Shown: positions 44,744 to 56,960, counted from the first letter of the stretch. The stretch is DNA of 64,000 bases from Loktanella sp. DSM 29012 (GCF_900110705.1 NZ_FOEJ01000001.1:565501-629500), one strand, 5' to 3'. The notes: a model not told the origin generated them from the sequence alone. Made by a program: numbers and translations.

Positions 44744-46132
44744 TCAGGCGTGGATGGCACCATCGCCACAGGCGAGTGCTGCCTCGCGCACGGCTTCCGA
44801 ATAGGTCGGGTGGGCGTGGCAGGTACGGGCCAGATCCTCGGCTGCGGCGCCGAATTCCATGGCGACACAGATTTCGTGAATCAGATCACCTGCCATCGGG
44901 CCAATGATATGTGCGCCAAGGATGCGGTCCGTTTCCTTGTCCGCCAGGATTTTCACGAAACCGTCGCCTGCGTGGTTCGCCTTGGCCCGTGCGTTGCCCA
45001 GAAACGGAAATTTGCCGACCTTGTAGGCGCGCCCGGCTTTTTTCAGGGTTTCCTCGGTTTCGCCGACACTCCCGACCTCGGGGTGGGTGTAGATCACGCC
45101 GGGGATCACGCTGTAGTTTACATGCGGCTTTTGACCGGCCAGCATTTCGGCAACTGCCATGCCTTCGTCTTCGGCCTTGTGGGCCAGCATCGGGCCCTTG
45201 ATCGCATCACCGATGGCGTAAATGCCGTCGACGTTTGTCTTGTAGCTGCCGTCGACCTCGATCTGGCCGCGATCCGACAGGGCGACACCCAGATCCGACA
45301 GTCCCAGACCGTCGGTAAAGGGGCGTCTGCCTGTCGCCAGCAGCACCGTGTCCGCGGTGATTTCAGCTTCTGCGTCGTCCTTGCGCATCTTGTAGCTGAC
45401 GGTCGCTTTCTTGTTCTTGACGCTGACGCCCTGGACGGCGGCACCCAACACGAACTTGATCCCCTGCTTGGTCAGCAGTTTCTGGAACTGGCGGGCGACC
45501 TCTGCATCTTGGCCGGGGGTGATGGCGTCGAGGTATTCAACGACCGTCACTTCGGATCCCAGACGCGCATAGACGCTGCCCAGCTCGAGGCCGATCACGC
45601 CACCACCGATCACGACCAGCGACTTGGGGATTTTCTTCAGCTTCAGGGCGCCGGTCGAGGTCACGACCGTTTCCTCGTCAACGTCGACACCCTTGAGCGG
45701 GGCAGGCTCTGACCCGGTGGCAATGATGATGTGCTTGGCCTCGTGGACCTCGTCACCGACCTTGACCTTGCCGGCCTCAGGAATGCTGCCCCAGCCCTTG
45801 AGCCAGTCGACCTTGTTTTTCTTGAACAGAAACTCGATACCGCCGGTGTTCTGGCCCACGGTTTTGTCCTTGTAGGCCAGCATGGCATCCCAATCGACGG
45901 ACGGGGTTTTGCCCTTGAGTCCCATATCGGCAAAGTTGTGCTCTGCCTCGTGCAGCATGTGGGTCGCGTGCAGCAGTGCCTTGGACGGGATGCAACCGAC
46001 GTTCAGGCAGGTGCCGCCCAGCGTGTCGCGGCCTTCGACGCAGGCCGTTTTCAGACCGAGCTGCGCACAGCGAATGGCCGAGACATAGCCGCCGGGGCCG
46101 GAACCGATGATGATGACGTCATAGCTGGCCAT
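44744..46132 (-). CDS. lpd: dihydrolipoyl dehydrogenase (E3)
   Basis: A 462-residue flavoprotein with FAD motif [13 protein letters not shown] (about 7-19), the redox disulfide [13 protein letters not shown] (about 39-51), the NAD motif [12 protein letters not shown], and the C-terminal HAHPTYSEA holding the active His-Glu. It reoxidises the lipoyl group of 2-oxoacid dehydrogenases. Placed after sucA-sucB with three small genes between, it is most likely the E3 of the 2-oxoglutarate dehydrogenase complex. Confidence 0.96.
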   Translation of the reverse strand: MASYDVIIIGSGPGGYVSAIRCAQLGLKTACVEGRDTLGGTCLNVGCIPSKALLHATHMLHEAEHNFADMGLKGKTPSVDWDAMLAYKDKTVGQNTGGIEFLFKKNKVDWLKGWGSIPEAGKVKVGDEVHEAKHIIIATGSEPAPLKGVDVDEETVVTSTGALKLKKIPKSLVVIGGGVIGLELGSVYARLGSEVTVVEYLDAITPGQDAEVARQFQKLLTKQGIKFVLGAAVQGVSVKNKKATVSYKMRKDDAEAEITADTVLLATGRRPFTDGLGLSDLGVALSDRGQIEVDGSYKTNVDGIYAIGDAIKGPMLAHKAEDEGMAVAEMLAGQKPHVNYSVIPGVIYTHPEVGSVGETEETLKKAGRAYKVGKFPFLGNARAKANHAGDGFVKILADKETDRILGAHIIGPMAGDLIHEICVAMEFGAAAEDLARTCHAHPTYSEAVREAALACGDGAIHA

Positions 46133-46162
46133 GGGGGCCTCCGTAGGTTGTGGGGTTTGCGT

Positions 46163-46576
46163 CTAGACGACGAAAACAGACAGTAGCATGAGGATCGTGG
46201 CCAGAAAGCCGATCATCCAGATGATCGACCGCCACGGCGTCCAGCCAAAGAAATAGGCGGGGACATAGGCGATGCGCGCAACAAGATAGGTCCAGGCGCA
46301 GATTGCCGAAAATCCGGTGGCGCGGTCGGCGAGAGTGACGACGACCACCGCGAGCGTGAACAGAATCAGCCCCTCGAAATGGTTGTTGAGGGCGCGAAAC
46401 AGGCGGCCTGTTTTCGGGCTGACCTGTTCCAGCAAGGGCGCACCAAGGCGCTGCGGATCGCGTGGCCCCATCAACTTGCCCGCTGGCAGTTCAAGGTTTG
46501 CACGGATTGAAACAGTTGCGAATTGCAACGCCTGTAACAGGCCCGCGAGGGCGAGAACGGTCAATTCAGGTGTCAT
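46163..46576 (-). CDS. MAPEG-family membrane protein (copy 1)
   Basis: A 137-residue protein with about four membrane spans and the MAPEG-like RALNNHFEGLILF segment (about 60-72), followed by ARIAYVPAYFFGW (about 100-112). MAPEG proteins act in eicosanoid and glutathione metabolism in eukaryotes; bacterial members are mostly uncharacterised. It overlaps a second MAPEG gene by 4 bases. Both lie between sucB and lpd. Function in this setting is unknown. Confidence 0.83.
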   Translation of the reverse strand: MTPELTVLALAGLLQALQFATVSIRANLELPAGKLMGPRDPQRLGAPLLEQVSPKTGRLFRALNNHFEGLILFTLAVVVVTLADRATGFSAICAWTYLVARIAYVPAYFFGWTPWRSIIWMIGFLATILMLLSVFVV

Positions 46577-46950
46577 AGAGCCGCAACATAGAGCCAGGCA
46601 GTGGAAAGCATACCGGCGGTCCAGACGATTGTCCGAACACCAGGCCAGCCCGCAACGTAAATGAAAGGATAGATCACCCGCGCGATCAGAAAGATCTGCG
46701 CGGACAGCAAGGCCGAACCGGTCGCGTCGAGGTTCAACAAGGCCGCCGGGGCAAACAGCGCAAAGGCGACAATGGTATTATCTTTGGCCCGGTCCAGCCG
46801 CGCGGCACGTCCCGACAGCGGTCCCACATTATCGCGGGGCCCCAGCATTGCGCCAACCCCCTTTTGCGCGATGCCCCAGGTGGCTTGGGCGTTCAACAAG
46901 ACCAAGACCCACAGACCGCTCAGGATCAGGATCGTCTGAATATCCGACAC
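46573..46950 (-). CDS. MAPEG-family membrane protein (copy 2)
   Basis: A 125-residue paralogue of its neighbour, with similar spans and the parallel features RLDRAKDNTIVAFALF (about 51-66) and ARVIYPFIYVAGW (about 90-102). It overlaps the first copy by 4 bases, so the two products may form a hetero-oligomer in the inner membrane. Known MAPEG proteins are trimers. No catalytic assignment is possible. Confidence 0.82.
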   Translation of the reverse strand: MSDIQTILILSGLWVLVLLNAQATWGIAQKGVGAMLGPRDNVGPLSGRAARLDRAKDNTIVAFALFAPAALLNLDATGSALLSAQIFLIARVIYPFIYVAGWPGVRTIVWTAGMLSTAWLYVAAL

Positions 46951-46960
46951 CGGCGTCCCC

Positions 46961-47218
46961 TTATGCTGTTTTCAAAAAGCGACCGGACACTTGCGTGCCG
47001 GTCTGCTGTTCCGTTTGCAGCCAGTCTTGCGTGCGGCCACGATCATTGACATCGAACAGACACAAGACCGTTTCTGCGTCATCCGCGTCGCGCCACATCT
47101 GCATCAGGGTCAGCCCTGCATTCATCCGCTTTTCCGTATCGGCATCAAAAGCGGTTTTGAAAGATGCGAAGTCGCCGGTTTTAGTCGTCGTCAACAGTTG
47201 CATGAGCGTGACTTTCAA
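46961..47218 (-). CDS. small protein of unknown function
   Basis: An 85-residue protein. The frame opens with TTG at 47218; an ATG five codons in (47203) is an alternative, and neither has a strong ribosome-binding site. The pattern (N-terminal strand, FKTAFDADTEKRM helix, then MWRDADDAETVLCLFDVNDR) is like small ferredoxin-fold, ABM-type proteins that sense or turn over small molecules, but this is only resemblance. It lies between sucB and the MAPEG pair on the same strand, so it is likely cotranscribed. Confidence 0.6.
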   Translation of the reverse strand: MKVTLMQLLTTTKTGDFASFKTAFDADTEKRMNAGLTLMQMWRDADDAETVLCLFDVNDRGRTQDWLQTEQQTGTQVSGRFLKTA

Positions 47219-47245
47219 TCTGGTGCAGAGCGGTACGAGTCCCGC

Positions 47246-48487
47246 CTACAGGTCCATCAGCAGGCGACGGGGATCCTCGAGCGCCTCTTTGACGCGGACG
47301 AGGAAGGTCACAGCGCCCTTGCCGTCGACGATGCGGTGGTCATAGGACAGGGCCAGATACATCATCGGACGGATCACGACCTGACCGTTGATCGCCATCG
47401 GGCGGTCCTGGATCTTATGCATGCCGAGGATGCCGGACTGCGGGGGGTTCAGGATGGGCGAGGACATGAGCGACCCGTACACACCGCCGTTGGAGATGGT
47501 GAATGTGCCGCCCTGCATTTCGGCCATCGACAATTTGCCGTCGCGCGCCTTTGCACCCTTTTCGGCAATCGCCTTTTCGATGGCTGCAAAGGACATCTGG
47601 TCGGCGTCGTTGATGACCGGCACGACGAGGCCGGTGGGCGTGCCTGCCGCGATGCCCATGTTGACGTAGTTCTTGTAGACGACGTGGTCGCCGTCGATCT
47701 CGGCGTTGACCTCGGGCACCTCATGCAGCGCGTGCACGCAGGCTTTGGTAAAGAAGGACATGAAACCCAGCTTTACCCCGTGTTTCTTGAGGAACAGATC
47801 CTTGTATTCGTTGCGCAGATCCATGACCGCCGTCATGTCGACCTCGTTGTAGGTCGTCAGCATGGCCGCGGTGTTCTGCGCCTCTTTCAGGCGGCGGGCG
47901 ATCGTCTGGCGCAGGCGGGTCATTTTGACCCGTTCCTCGCGGTCGGCCTGACCAGAACTGCGCGGCGCTGCGGGTGCGGCCTTGGGCGCATCCTTGGGTT
48001 TGGACAGCGCGTCCAGCACGTCGCCTTTCATCACGCGGCCGTCCTTGCCGGTGCCTTTGACATCATCTGACGACAGGTTGTTCTCAGCCATCAGCTTCTT
48101 TGCCGATGGTGCGTCCTCGGTGTCGCTACGGTTGCTGTCGGTTTTGGCAGCGTCGTTCTTGTAGCTATCATCGACCTGATCAACCTTTTCCGGGGCCTTT
48201 TCGGCCTTGGCGTCAGCTTTCGGGGCATCCGACTTGGTGCTGGCGGCTTCACCTTCGCTGATCTGGGCTAGCAGGGCGTCAACACCGACGGTGTCGCCTT
48301 CGGCGGCAACGATTTCAGAAAGGGTTCCGGCGACGGGCGAGGGGACCTCGACCGTGACCTTGTCGGTTTCCAGCTCGCACAGCATCTCGTCGACAGCCAC
48401 GGCATCGCCGGGTTGCTTGAACCACGTGGCGACAGTCGCTTCGGTGACGGATTCGCCAAGGGTTGGGACGCGGACTTCGGTGCTCAT
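47246..48487 (-). CDS. sucB: 2-oxoglutarate dehydrogenase E2, dihydrolipoyl succinyltransferase
   Basis: A 413-residue E2. The lipoyl domain (1-76) has [11 protein letters not shown] with the lipoylated K43. A linker rich in Ala, Lys and Asp leads to the E1/E3-binding domain (about 112-148, [12 protein letters not shown]). The catalytic domain ends with SYDHRIVDG near 380. ATG 48487 overlaps the sucA stop by one base (TAATG) with AAGGAG upstream; the longer frame is wrong. It makes succinyl-CoA from the decarboxylated 2-oxoglutarate. Confidence 0.97.
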   Translation of the reverse strand: MSTEVRVPTLGESVTEATVATWFKQPGDAVAVDEMLCELETDKVTVEVPSPVAGTLSEIVAAEGDTVGVDALLAQISEGEAASTKSDAPKADAKAEKAPEKVDQVDDSYKNDAAKTDSNRSDTEDAPSAKKLMAENNLSSDDVKGTGKDGRVMKGDVLDALSKPKDAPKAAPAAPRSSGQADREERVKMTRLRQTIARRLKEAQNTAAMLTTYNEVDMTAVMDLRNEYKDLFLKKHGVKLGFMSFFTKACVHALHEVPEVNAEIDGDHVVYKNYVNMGIAAGTPTGLVVPVINDADQMSFAAIEKAIAEKGAKARDGKLSMAEMQGGTFTISNGGVYGSLMSSPILNPPQSGILGMHKIQDRPMAINGQVVIRPMMYLALSYDHRIVDGKGAVTFLVRVKEALEDPRRLLMDL

Positions 48488-51444
48488 TACTTGGCTCCTT
48501 TGATGTTCAGGGCTTCGGCGACAAGCGCCGCCTGTGTCGATTTGTGTTGGCTGGCCAGACCCGTGGCCGGGCTGGCGGATGTGGCGCGGCCCACGTAGGT
48601 CGGGCGCGTATGTTTGGCGTTGATGCGCGTCAGGCACCAGTCGAGGTTGGGTTCCATAAAGGTCCATGCCCCCTGGTTCTTGGGTTCTTCCTGGCACCAG
48701 ATCATTTCGGCATCCTTGAACCGTTCCAGTTCCTTGACCGCCGATTGCGCGGGGAAGGGATAGAACTGTTCGAACCGCAGCAGATAGACGTCGTCGATCC
48801 CGGCTTCGTCGCGTGCCTCGAGCAGATCATAGTAGACCTTGCCGGAACACATCACGACGCGCTTGATCTTGTCGTCTGCCACCAGTTGCGTGTCGGAATG
48901 ACCCTTTTCGGCGTCATCCCACAAGACGCGGTGGAACGACGATCCTGTCGTGAAATCCTCGGCGTCGGACACGGCCATTTTGTGCCGCAGCAGCGATTTC
49001 GGCGTCATCAGCATCAGCGGCTTACGGAAACTACGGTGAATCTGTCGGCGCAGCAGGTGGAAATAGTTCGCAGGCGTCGTGCAGTTTGCGACGATCCAGT
49101 TGTCGTTGCCGCACATTTGCAGGAACCGTTCCAGACGCGCGCTGGAATGTTCCGGTCCTTGGCCTTCGTAACCGTGCGGCATCAGGCAGACGAGCCCCGA
49201 CATCCGCAGCCACTTGGCCTCGCCGGAACTGATGAATTGGTCGAACATGATCTGTGCGCCGTTGGCGAAATCACCGAACTGTGCCTCCCACAGGGTCAGC
49301 GTGTTCGGTTCGGCCAGCGAATACCCGTATTCGAAACCAAGCACGGCATATTCCGACAGCATGGAATCGATGACTTCGTAGTTGGCCTGACCGTCACGGA
49401 TATTGTTGAGGGGGTAATAGCGGTCTTCGGTATTTTGATCGATCAACGCGGAATGGCGCTGGCTGAACGTGCCGCGCGTGCTGTCCTGACCGGCCAGGCG
49501 CACGGGGTAACCTTCGGTCAGCAACGAACCGAAGGCCAGCGCCTCGCCGGTGGCCCAGTCGAACCCTTTGCCGGTCTCGAACATTTCGGCCTTTGCCTTG
49601 AGCAGACGGTCGATCGTCTTGTGCGTGGCAAATCCATCGGGTGCCTTGATCAGGGCATCGCCGATTTCCGCCATTGTTTCCGGCGCGATTGCAGTCTGAC
49701 CGCGCTGATAGTTGTCCTTGTCACGCGCCAGACCCGACCAGCGGCCGTCCAGCCAGTCGGCCTTGTTGGGCTTGTATTCCTTGCCGGCCTCGAACTCTTC
49801 GTTCAGCGTGGCCTGGAATGCAGCCTTCATCTCGTCGATCTCGCCCTCGGGGATCAGGCCGTCCTTGACCAGCCGGTCCGTGTAGAGCGTCAGCGTCGTC
49901 TTTTGCTTCTTGATTTTCTTGTACATCACTGGGTTGGTGAACATCGGCTCGTCGCCTTCGTTGTGACCGAACCGGCGGTAGCAGATGATGTCCAGCACTA
50001 CGTCTTTGTGGAATTTCTGACGGAATTCGGTTGCGACGCGGGCGGCATGGACCACGGCCTCGGGGTCATCCCCATTGACGTGGAAAATCGGGGCCTCGAC
50101 CATCAGCGCGATGTCGGTGGGATAGGGTGAGGTGCGCGAGAAATGCGGTGACGTCGTGAAACCGATCTGGTTGTTCACGACGATATGCATGGTGCCGCCC
50201 GTGCGGTGACCGCGAATGCCTGACAGCTGGAAACCCTCGGCCACGACACCCTGTCCGGCAAAAGCCGCGTCACCATGCAGCAGCACGGCCATGACCTTGG
50301 TCCGTTCGGTGTCATTTTTTTCGTCCTGCTTGGCGCGGACCTTGCCCAGCACGACGGGGTTCACGGCCTCCAGGTGGCTGGGGTTTGCGGTCAACGACAG
50401 GTGAACCGAATTCCCGTCGAATTCACGGTCGCTGGATGCGCCGAGGTGATATTTCACGTCGCCAGAGCCTTCGACCTCTTCGGGTTTGAAGCTGCCGCCC
50501 TGGAATTCGTTGAAAATCGCGCGGTAGGGCTTGCTCATGACGTTGGCGAGGACGGACAGGCGGCCGCGGTGCGGCATGCCGATGACGATTTCCTCCAGGC
50601 CCAGCTGACCGCCACGCTTGATGATCTGTTCCATCGCGGGGATCAGGGATTCACCGCCGTCCAGACCGAACCGCTTGGTGCCCATGTATTTGACGTGCAG
50701 GAATTTTTCGAACCCCTCGGCCTCGACCAGCTTGTTCAGGATCGCCTTGCGGCCGTTCTGGGTAAAGGTGATTTCCTTACCCAGACCTTCGATCCGTTCC
50801 TTCAGCCATGCGGCCTCGTCCGGGTTCGAGATATGCATGTACTGCAGCGCAAAGGTGCCGCAATAGGTGCGTTTCACGATTGCCATGATCTCGTTCATGG
50901 TGGCCACCTCGAGGCCAAGAACGTTGTCGATGAAGATCGGGCGATCCATGTCAGCCTTGGTAAAGCCGTAGGATTCGGGATCGAGTTCGGGATGCGGCGT
51001 CTGCTCACGCATGCCAAGTGGGTCCAGATCGGCGATCAGGTGGCCACGGATACGGTATGCGCGGATCAGCATCAGGGCGCGCAAGCTGTCCAGCACGGCA
51101 TTGCGCACCTGTGCCTCGGACAGGCCCACACCCTTTTCAGCGGCCTTTGCCTCGATCTTTTTGGCGGCGGCGGCTGGCTCCTGTGCCCACTGACCATCAA
51201 GTGCGGCCGTCAGGTCATCGTTCGGCACCGGCGGCCAGTCCATGCGGTTCCAGCTTGCGCCGGCGGCCTCGGCCTTGGCATCGGCGGGAGAGTCGCCAAG
51301 TGACTTGAAAAACGCGTGCCAGCTTTCGTCGACCGCCGCCGGATTGTCGGCATAGCGTGCGTACAGCTGTTCGACATATTCGGCATTGTGACCCTGCAAG
51401 AAGCTGGACCCGTGGAAAACGTCGTTGGGGGACTGGTCGTTCAT
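48487..51444 (-). CDS. sucA: 2-oxoglutarate dehydrogenase E1
   Basis: A 985-residue thiamine-diphosphate enzyme, normal size. N-terminal [19 protein letters not shown], then [14 protein letters not shown] (about 305) and [14 protein letters not shown] (about 390), and the C-terminal region with [10 protein letters not shown]. The start ATG 51444 ([10 protein letters not shown]) gives the family N-terminus, with AGGTGAT upstream. It decarboxylates 2-oxoglutarate and transfers the succinyl group to E2. It lies 74 bases after sucD. Confidence 0.97.
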   Translation of the reverse strand: MNDQSPNDVFHGSSFLQGHNAEYVEQLYARYADNPAAVDESWHAFFKSLGDSPADAKAEAAGASWNRMDWPPVPNDDLTAALDGQWAQEPAAAAKKIEAKAAEKGVGLSEAQVRNAVLDSLRALMLIRAYRIRGHLIADLDPLGMREQTPHPELDPESYGFTKADMDRPIFIDNVLGLEVATMNEIMAIVKRTYCGTFALQYMHISNPDEAAWLKERIEGLGKEITFTQNGRKAILNKLVEAEGFEKFLHVKYMGTKRFGLDGGESLIPAMEQIIKRGGQLGLEEIVIGMPHRGRLSVLANVMSKPYRAIFNEFQGGSFKPEEVEGSGDVKYHLGASSDREFDGNSVHLSLTANPSHLEAVNPVVLGKVRAKQDEKNDTERTKVMAVLLHGDAAFAGQGVVAEGFQLSGIRGHRTGGTMHIVVNNQIGFTTSPHFSRTSPYPTDIALMVEAPIFHVNGDDPEAVVHAARVATEFRQKFHKDVVLDIICYRRFGHNEGDEPMFTNPVMYKKIKKQKTTLTLYTDRLVKDGLIPEGEIDEMKAAFQATLNEEFEAGKEYKPNKADWLDGRWSGLARDKDNYQRGQTAIAPETMAEIGDALIKAPDGFATHKTIDRLLKAKAEMFETGKGFDWATGEALAFGSLLTEGYPVRLAGQDSTRGTFSQRHSALIDQNTEDRYYPLNNIRDGQANYEVIDSMLSEYAVLGFEYGYSLAEPNTLTLWEAQFGDFANGAQIMFDQFISSGEAKWLRMSGLVCLMPHGYEGQGPEHSSARLERFLQMCGNDNWIVANCTTPANYFHLLRRQIHRSFRKPLMLMTPKSLLRHKMAVSDAEDFTTGSSFHRVLWDDAEKGHSDTQLVADDKIKRVVMCSGKVYYDLLEARDEAGIDDVYLLRFEQFYPFPAQSAVKELERFKDAEMIWCQEEPKNQGAWTFMEPNLDWCLTRINAKHTRPTYVGRATSASPATGLASQHKSTQAALVAEALNIKGAK

Positions 51445-51518
51445 CTGATCACCTGACGGTCGGACGGGCGAGCCCGCCACAGTTGGATGGGCAGGCCCGC
51501 TGGCCTGCCCGGCAAAAT

Positions 51519-52406
51519 TTAGTTCTTGTCGATTGCGGCCAAGACGGCCTCACCCAGCGTGGCGGGGCTGTCGGCAACCACGATGCCAGCGGATTTCATC
51601 GCTTCGATCTTGGACTCCGCATCACCCTTGCCGCCCGCGACGATGGCACCGGCATGGCCCATGCGACGACCCGGAGGTGCGGTGCGCCCGGCGATAAAAC
51701 CGGCGGTGGGTTTCCAGCGACCGGCCTTGCGCTCGTCTGCAAGGAACTGTGCGGCTTCCTCTTCGGCGGAACCGCCGATTTCACCGATCATGATGATCGA
51801 ATGGGTTTCGGGATCCGCCAGGAACATTTCCAGCACGTCGATGTGCTCGGTGCCCTTGATGGGGTCACCGCCGATGCCCACTGCTGTGGACTGGCCAAGG
51901 CCGCTGTCGGATGTCTGTTTCACTGCTTCGTATGTAAGTGTACCCGAGCGCGACACAACACCGACGGACCCACGTTTGTGGATGTGACCGGGCATGATGC
52001 CGATCTTGCAGGCGTCAGGCGTGATCACGCCGGGGCAGTTCGGTCCGATCAGACGGGATTTCGACCCTTCCAGCGCCTTTTTCACACGCATCATGTCCAG
52101 CACCGGGATGCCTTCGGTGATGCAGATGATCAGTTCCATTTCGGCGTCGATCGCCTCGAGGATGGAATCGGCCGCAAAGGGCGGCGGGACGTAGATCACC
52201 GATGCGTTGGCTTCGGTGCGGGCCCGCGCCTCGTGCACGGAATCGAACACGGGCAGGTCCAGATGTGTCTGGCCGCCTTTGCCGGGGGTGACGCCGCCGA
52301 CCATCTTGGTGCCGTAGGCGATGGCCTGTTCGGTGTGGAACGTCCCCTGAGAGCCGGTCAGGCCCTGGCAGATCACGCGGGTGTTTTCGTCTACGAGAAT
52401 GGCCAT
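51519..52406 (-). CDS. sucD: succinyl-CoA ligase subunit alpha
   Basis: A 295-residue alpha subunit with the CoA-binding [16 protein letters not shown] (about 13-28), GPNCPGVI and the phosphohistidine loop [10 protein letters not shown] with H251. With SucC it makes ATP or GTP from succinyl-CoA. In this operon it is separated from sucC by a sulfotransferase-like gene and a small lipoprotein gene, an unusual break of a normally adjacent pair. Confidence 0.97.
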   Translation of the reverse strand: MAILVDENTRVICQGLTGSQGTFHTEQAIAYGTKMVGGVTPGKGGQTHLDLPVFDSVHEARARTEANASVIYVPPPFAADSILEAIDAEMELIICITEGIPVLDMMRVKKALEGSKSRLIGPNCPGVITPDACKIGIMPGHIHKRGSVGVVSRSGTLTYEAVKQTSDSGLGQSTAVGIGGDPIKGTEHIDVLEMFLADPETHSIIMIGEIGGSAEEEAAQFLADERKAGRWKPTAGFIAGRTAPPGRRMGHAGAIVAGGKGDAESKIEAMKSAGIVVADSPATLGEAVLAAIDKN

Positions 52407-52461
52407 TTTTTACCTCTTTAGCATGACGAAGGCTTCGCCATCAGTTCTGTCGTGTTGAAAG

Positions 52462-52713
52462 TTAGTTGAACGCCGTCGCGGCCGGGATCTGTCCGTCCGT
52501 CATATCGGCTGGGGTTTCGGACGGTGATCGCATTGCGGTCAACGGCGCTGCGATGGTGACTTGCGTCGGCGCGGTCATGTCAGTTGTGGCCGCAAACCCT
52601 CCGGTGTCGCCGGATGGTGCGGCCGCCTGCGGCCCGGTCCGAACATCAAGGCCCGCACCGCTGCACGCCGACAAAAGTGCAATCGCACATATCGGGGCAA
52701 GGATTTTCGTCAT
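52462..52713 (-). CDS. small lipoprotein of unknown function
   Basis: An 83-residue protein. ATG 52713 is chosen because AAAGGAC lies upstream and a lipoprotein signal results: MTKILAPICAIALLSACSGAG with lipobox LSAC, Cys at residue 17. The mature part is rich in Ala, Thr and Pro without recognised domain, and is probably disordered. It lies in the suc operon between the sulfotransferase-like gene and sucD. Function unknown. Another small lipoprotein is embedded in the sdh operon. Confidence 0.7.
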   Translation of the reverse strand: MTKILAPICAIALLSACSGAGLDVRTGPQAAAPSGDTGGFAATTDMTAPTQVTIAAPLTAMRSPSETPADMTDGQIPAATAFN

Positions 52714-52733
52714 GGTCGTCCTTTCGGGGTAGG

Positions 52734-53681
52734 TCATGGCGTCACTGTTTCGGGCATGGTCGCGAACAGCCTGTCGAGCTGCGGGAACCAGCGATTGCGG
52801 ACTGCGGCATTGCCGGGACCGATCTGGGCCAGCAGCGTTTCACGCTGTGCATCGGTCAGGCGCAAGCGCCCACCATCGCCCAGATCGCAGGCGATCAGGC
52901 CGCGCCGCAACACGCGCATGATCGCGAAACCCGGACGGCTGTTGCCCAATCCACGTGACACGGCGTTCAGCCTGCGCATCCAGCGGCTGCCACGCGCTGA
53001 CAAGGTTGCATTGCGTGTCGGGGCTTCTTGGGTGTCGGGCAGTGTGACACCCAAGGCCGCGCAGAAATCCTGACCCAGGTCAGCGCCCCGCAGCCGGGCG
53101 CGATCAAACAGGCGTACGGTGACGGCATCAGCACCCACCGCCCGTTCCCAGCGCGTCAGGAACGCGGCGTAATCGGGCACCTTTTGCCGTGCCAGATAAT
53201 CGTCGAACCTCTCTGCGCTGCCGTTTTTCAACTGCTGCGAATAGTTCGACAAAATCCAGCTGTCCTGCGCCCGCAGGTAGACGATGACCCGCACTGTCGT
53301 GAACCGTGCCTTGAGCCATTTGGCAAAGGTCTCGATGAACTTCTGCCCTCGCATCGGCCAGCCCAGCATCTCGCAAGAGATCAGCAATTGCTTGTCGGGG
53401 TGGTCGGCGATCACCTTGTCCAGATCGGCCTCGAGCTGGTGTGTGACACGCGCATAGTCATCTTGCCCGCGCAAGTTGAACAGGGCACGGATACCCTGAT
53501 CCTTGATCGCAACGCCGACCTGATGATGGGCCGCAACCAGAAATTCCGCATGGCTGAGTTGGGACGAGAAATTGCGATAGACGACGCCCTGGCGTTCCAA
53601 TGCCGCGCGATTGCTGCGCAGCATCGACTGGATCGCGGACGATCCAGTCTTGGGGATGCCGATGTGGGCGACAACGTCCAT
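52734..53681 (-). CDS. sulfotransferase-like P-loop protein inside the suc operon
   Basis: A 315-residue protein starting at ATG 53681. [13 protein letters not shown] (6-18) matches the PAPS 5'-phosphosulfate loop (PKTGTT type), and [16 protein letters not shown] in the middle resembles the 3'-phosphate strand. The acceptor is unknown. No signal or membrane span. It lies 10 bases after sucC and 20 bases before the lipoprotein gene, all on one strand, so it is cotranscribed with TCA-cycle genes. It shares family, length and the first 20-residue pattern with 327-1238. Confidence 0.72.
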   Translation of the reverse strand: MDVVAHIGIPKTGSSAIQSMLRSNRAALERQGVVYRNFSSQLSHAEFLVAAHHQVGVAIKDQGIRALFNLRGQDDYARVTHQLEADLDKVIADHPDKQLLISCEMLGWPMRGQKFIETFAKWLKARFTTVRVIVYLRAQDSWILSNYSQQLKNGSAERFDDYLARQKVPDYAAFLTRWERAVGADAVTVRLFDRARLRGADLGQDFCAALGVTLPDTQEAPTRNATLSARGSRWMRRLNAVSRGLGNSRPGFAIMRVLRRGLIACDLGDGGRLRLTDAQRETLLAQIGPGNAAVRNRWFPQLDRLFATMPETVTP

Positions 53682-53691
53682 CGTTATTGCC

Positions 53692-54885
53692 TCAGCCCTT
53701 GACCGCTTTGACGATCTTTTGCGCGCCGTCCTTGAGATCGTCGGCAGCAATCACGTCGAGGCCGGAGTTGTTGATGATCTCCTTGCCCTTTTCGACGTTG
53801 GTGCCTTCAAGACGGACGACCAGCGGGACCTTGAGGCCCACTTCCTTGACTGCGGATACAACGCCCTCTGCGATCACGTCGCAGCGCATGATGCCGCCAA
53901 AGATGTTGACAAGGATACCTTTGACGTTGGGGTCAGAGGTGATGATCTTGAAGGCCTCGGTGACCTTTTCCTTGGTCGCGCCGCCGCCTACGTCGAGAAA
54001 GTTCGCAGGCTCTGCGCCATACAGCTTGATGATGTCCATCGTCGCCATCGCAAGGCCCGCGCCGTTCACCATGCAGCCGATCTCACCGTCCAGCGCGATG
54101 TAGTTCAGGTCGTATTTGCTGGCGGCCAGTTCCTTGGGGTCTTCTTCGGTTTCGTCGCGCAACGCGGCGATGTCCGCGTGGCGGTATACGGCGTTCCCGT
54201 CAAAGCTGACCTTGGCATCCAGCACCTTCAGATCGCCCTTGTCGGTCACGATCAGCGGGTTGATTTCCAGCATTTCCATGTCTTTTTCGACGAATGCCTT
54301 GTACAGTTGGCCCATCAACTGAACGCATTGCTTGACCTGACCACCGGTCAGTCCAAGCGCGAATGCAACGCGACGGCCGTGGAACGGCTGATAGCCGGTT
54401 GCAGGATCGACGGTGAAATTCAGGATCTTGTCGGGGGTGTTCTCGGCCACTTCTTCGATGTCCATGCCACCTTCGGTGGAGCAGACGAACCCGATGCGGC
54501 TGGTCTGGCGGTCAACCAGCAGCGCAAGGTAAAGTTCGGTCTCGATGCCAGAGCCGTCCTCGATGTAGATGCGGTTCACGACCTTGCCTGCAGGGCCGGT
54601 CTGGTGGGTGACCAGCGTGCGGCCCAGCATTTTCTTGGCCTGTTCGGCGGCTTCTTCGACGGATTTGGCAAGACGCACGCCGCCGGCATCACCGGCATCG
54701 GATTCCTTGAATTTACCCTTGCCGCGACCACCTGCGTGGATCTGCGCCTTGACGACCCACAGCGGTCCGTCCAGTTCGCCTGCGGCGGTTTTCGCCTCTT
54801 CGGCGCGGGTGACGGCGCGGCCGTCGCTGACCGGGGCACCGTATTGGCGCAGCAGGGCCTTGGCCTGGTATTCGTGGATATTCAT
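53692..54885 (-). CDS. sucC: succinyl-CoA ligase subunit beta
   Basis: A 397-residue beta subunit. The start ATG 54885 ([12 protein letters not shown]) has GAAGGAC upstream; the 22-residue longer frame is rejected. It has the ATP-grasp domain (about 1-235) with [18 protein letters not shown] near 210, and the C-terminal [10 protein letters not shown] phosphate loop. It pairs with SucD. It is the first gene of the suc operon, about 95-125 bases after the paired TGTGATCACA palindromes. Confidence 0.97.
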   Translation of the reverse strand: MNIHEYQAKALLRQYGAPVSDGRAVTRAEEAKTAAGELDGPLWVVKAQIHAGGRGKGKFKESDAGDAGGVRLAKSVEEAAEQAKKMLGRTLVTHQTGPAGKVVNRIYIEDGSGIETELYLALLVDRQTSRIGFVCSTEGGMDIEEVAENTPDKILNFTVDPATGYQPFHGRRVAFALGLTGGQVKQCVQLMGQLYKAFVEKDMEMLEINPLIVTDKGDLKVLDAKVSFDGNAVYRHADIAALRDETEEDPKELAASKYDLNYIALDGEIGCMVNGAGLAMATMDIIKLYGAEPANFLDVGGGATKEKVTEAFKIITSDPNVKGILVNIFGGIMRCDVIAEGVVSAVKEVGLKVPLVVRLEGTNVEKGKEIINNSGLDVIAADDLKDGAQKIVKAVKG

Positions 54886-54979
54886 GGCGCGTCCTTCGTG
54901 TGGATCAGTTTGCAGCGGGATTGCATATTTCGGGGTTGAAAAAAAGAACACTTGCCGGGATGCAGCGGAAAACCGACAT

Positions 54980-55012
54980 TTGTGATCACAGTAATATCGC
55001 GTGTGATCACAA
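54980..55012 (-). promoter_or_regulatory. paired TGTGATCACA palindromes upstream of sucC
   Basis: Two perfect 10-bp palindromes TGTGATCACA at 54981-54990 and 55002-55011, centres exactly 21 bp apart (two helical turns), 95 to 127 bases before the sucC start. The same arrangement occurs before sdhC. It is likely a double operator for an unidentified dimeric regulator. Confidence 0.65.
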
Positions 55013-55049
55013 GACGCATTTTGTTCACGGTGATCCGTCCTGAAACGAC

Positions 55050-55075
55050 AAAGGGCGCCCTACAGGGCGCCCTTT
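55050..55075 (-). terminator. intrinsic terminator after mdh
   Basis: A perfect 11-bp stem AAAGGGCGCCC / GGGCGCCCTTT with a 4-base loop, 24 bases beyond the mdh stop on the minus strand and followed by TTTGTCGTTTC. It separates mdh from the suc promoter. The stem is symmetrical, so it could work in both directions. Confidence 0.85.
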
Positions 55076-55098
55076 CTCAACTGTGCATTCGTCCGTGA

Positions 55099-56136
<1,038 letters not shown>

Positions 56137-56197
56137 TCATGGTCAATGCGTGGTTTCGTCGCTAACAGTTTGAAAATTCCCTATGTGAAAGCGCTTC

Positions 56198-56953
56198 ATG
56201 ACCCCGCTCGACCCGATGTTTTATGTCGTTGCAGTGCCCGCCGTGCTGTTCGCCGGAATTTCCAAGGCAGGGTTCGGATCGGGTGCCGCCTTTATTTCGG
56301 CAGCCGTGTTGGCACTGCTGGTCGATCCGGGCGTGGCGCTGGGCGTGATGTTGCCCTTGCTGATGTTGATTGATGCTGCGTCGCTGCGCCCCTACTGGCG
56401 CAAGTGGGATGGTCCGTCGGCGTGGGGGCTGATTGTCGGGGCCGTGCCAGGTGTGGCGCTGGGTGCACTGGTCTATTCATTCGTGAACGCGGACAGTTTC
56501 CGTATCCTGATCGGGGTAATCTGCCTGGCCTTTGTGGCCTATCAATGGGCCCGTTCTGCTGGGGTGCTGAACTTCCCGAATTTCGCGTTTTCGCGGGGGT
56601 GGGCTTGGGTGGCGGGATCGGTCGCGGGTTTTACCAGTTTCGTCAGTCACGCAGGCGGGCCGCCGGTGGCGGTGTTCACGCTGGGTATGGGCATGGACAA
56701 GACGCGATATCAGGCGACCAGCGTGATCGTGTTCTGGGCCATCAATCTGATGAAGTTCGTGCCCTATGGATTTCTGGGCATTTTTACCGCGCAAAGCCTG
56801 CTGGCCGACCTGATCCTGGCCCCTGTTGCACTGCTTGGGGCGTGGCTGGGTGTGAAGGCGCATTATTTCGTATCCGAAAGACTGTTTTTCGCCTTCACTT
56901 ATGTCGCGCTGACAGTGACAGGTATCAGACTGATCTGGCTTTCGCTGACCTGA
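56198..56953 (+). CDS. TSUP (TauE/SafE) family membrane transporter
   Basis: A 251-residue protein with about seven or eight membrane spans. GISKAGFGSGAAF (about 20-32) and the mirrored GFTSFVSHAGGPPVA (about 145-159) are the two repeated family motifs. Members export or import sulfite, sulfoacetate, taurine-derived or other small anions. It is divergent from mdh. The substrate is unknown; ordinary membrane carrier by composition. Confidence 0.88.
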   Translation: MTPLDPMFYVVAVPAVLFAGISKAGFGSGAAFISAAVLALLVDPGVALGVMLPLLMLIDAASLRPYWRKWDGPSAWGLIVGAVPGVALGALVYSFVNADSFRILIGVICLAFVAYQWARSAGVLNFPNFAFSRGWAWVAGSVAGFTSFVSHAGGPPVAVFTLGMGMDKTRYQATSVIVFWAINLMKFVPYGFLGIFTAQSLLADLILAPVALLGAWLGVKAHYFVSERLFFAFTYVALTVTGIRLIWLSLT

Positions 56954-56960
56954 CGACACG

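Noticed and set aside
44750-45712. A 320-codon plus-strand frame opposite lpd.
   Set aside because: Lpd shows full catalytic motifs; the antisense frame has none.
46163-46950. The MAPEG genes considered as remnants of a mobile insertion in the suc operon.
   Set aside because: No terminal inverted repeats, no direct repeats, no transposase, and codon use like the neighbours.
48463-51303. Plus-strand frames of 555 and 342 codons opposite sucA.
   Set aside because: Antisense shadows of a clearly recognised enzyme; no domain and no start signals.
53611-54939. A 442-codon plus-strand frame opposite sucC.
   Set aside because: Covers sucC exactly in antisense; composition is reversed codon bias.
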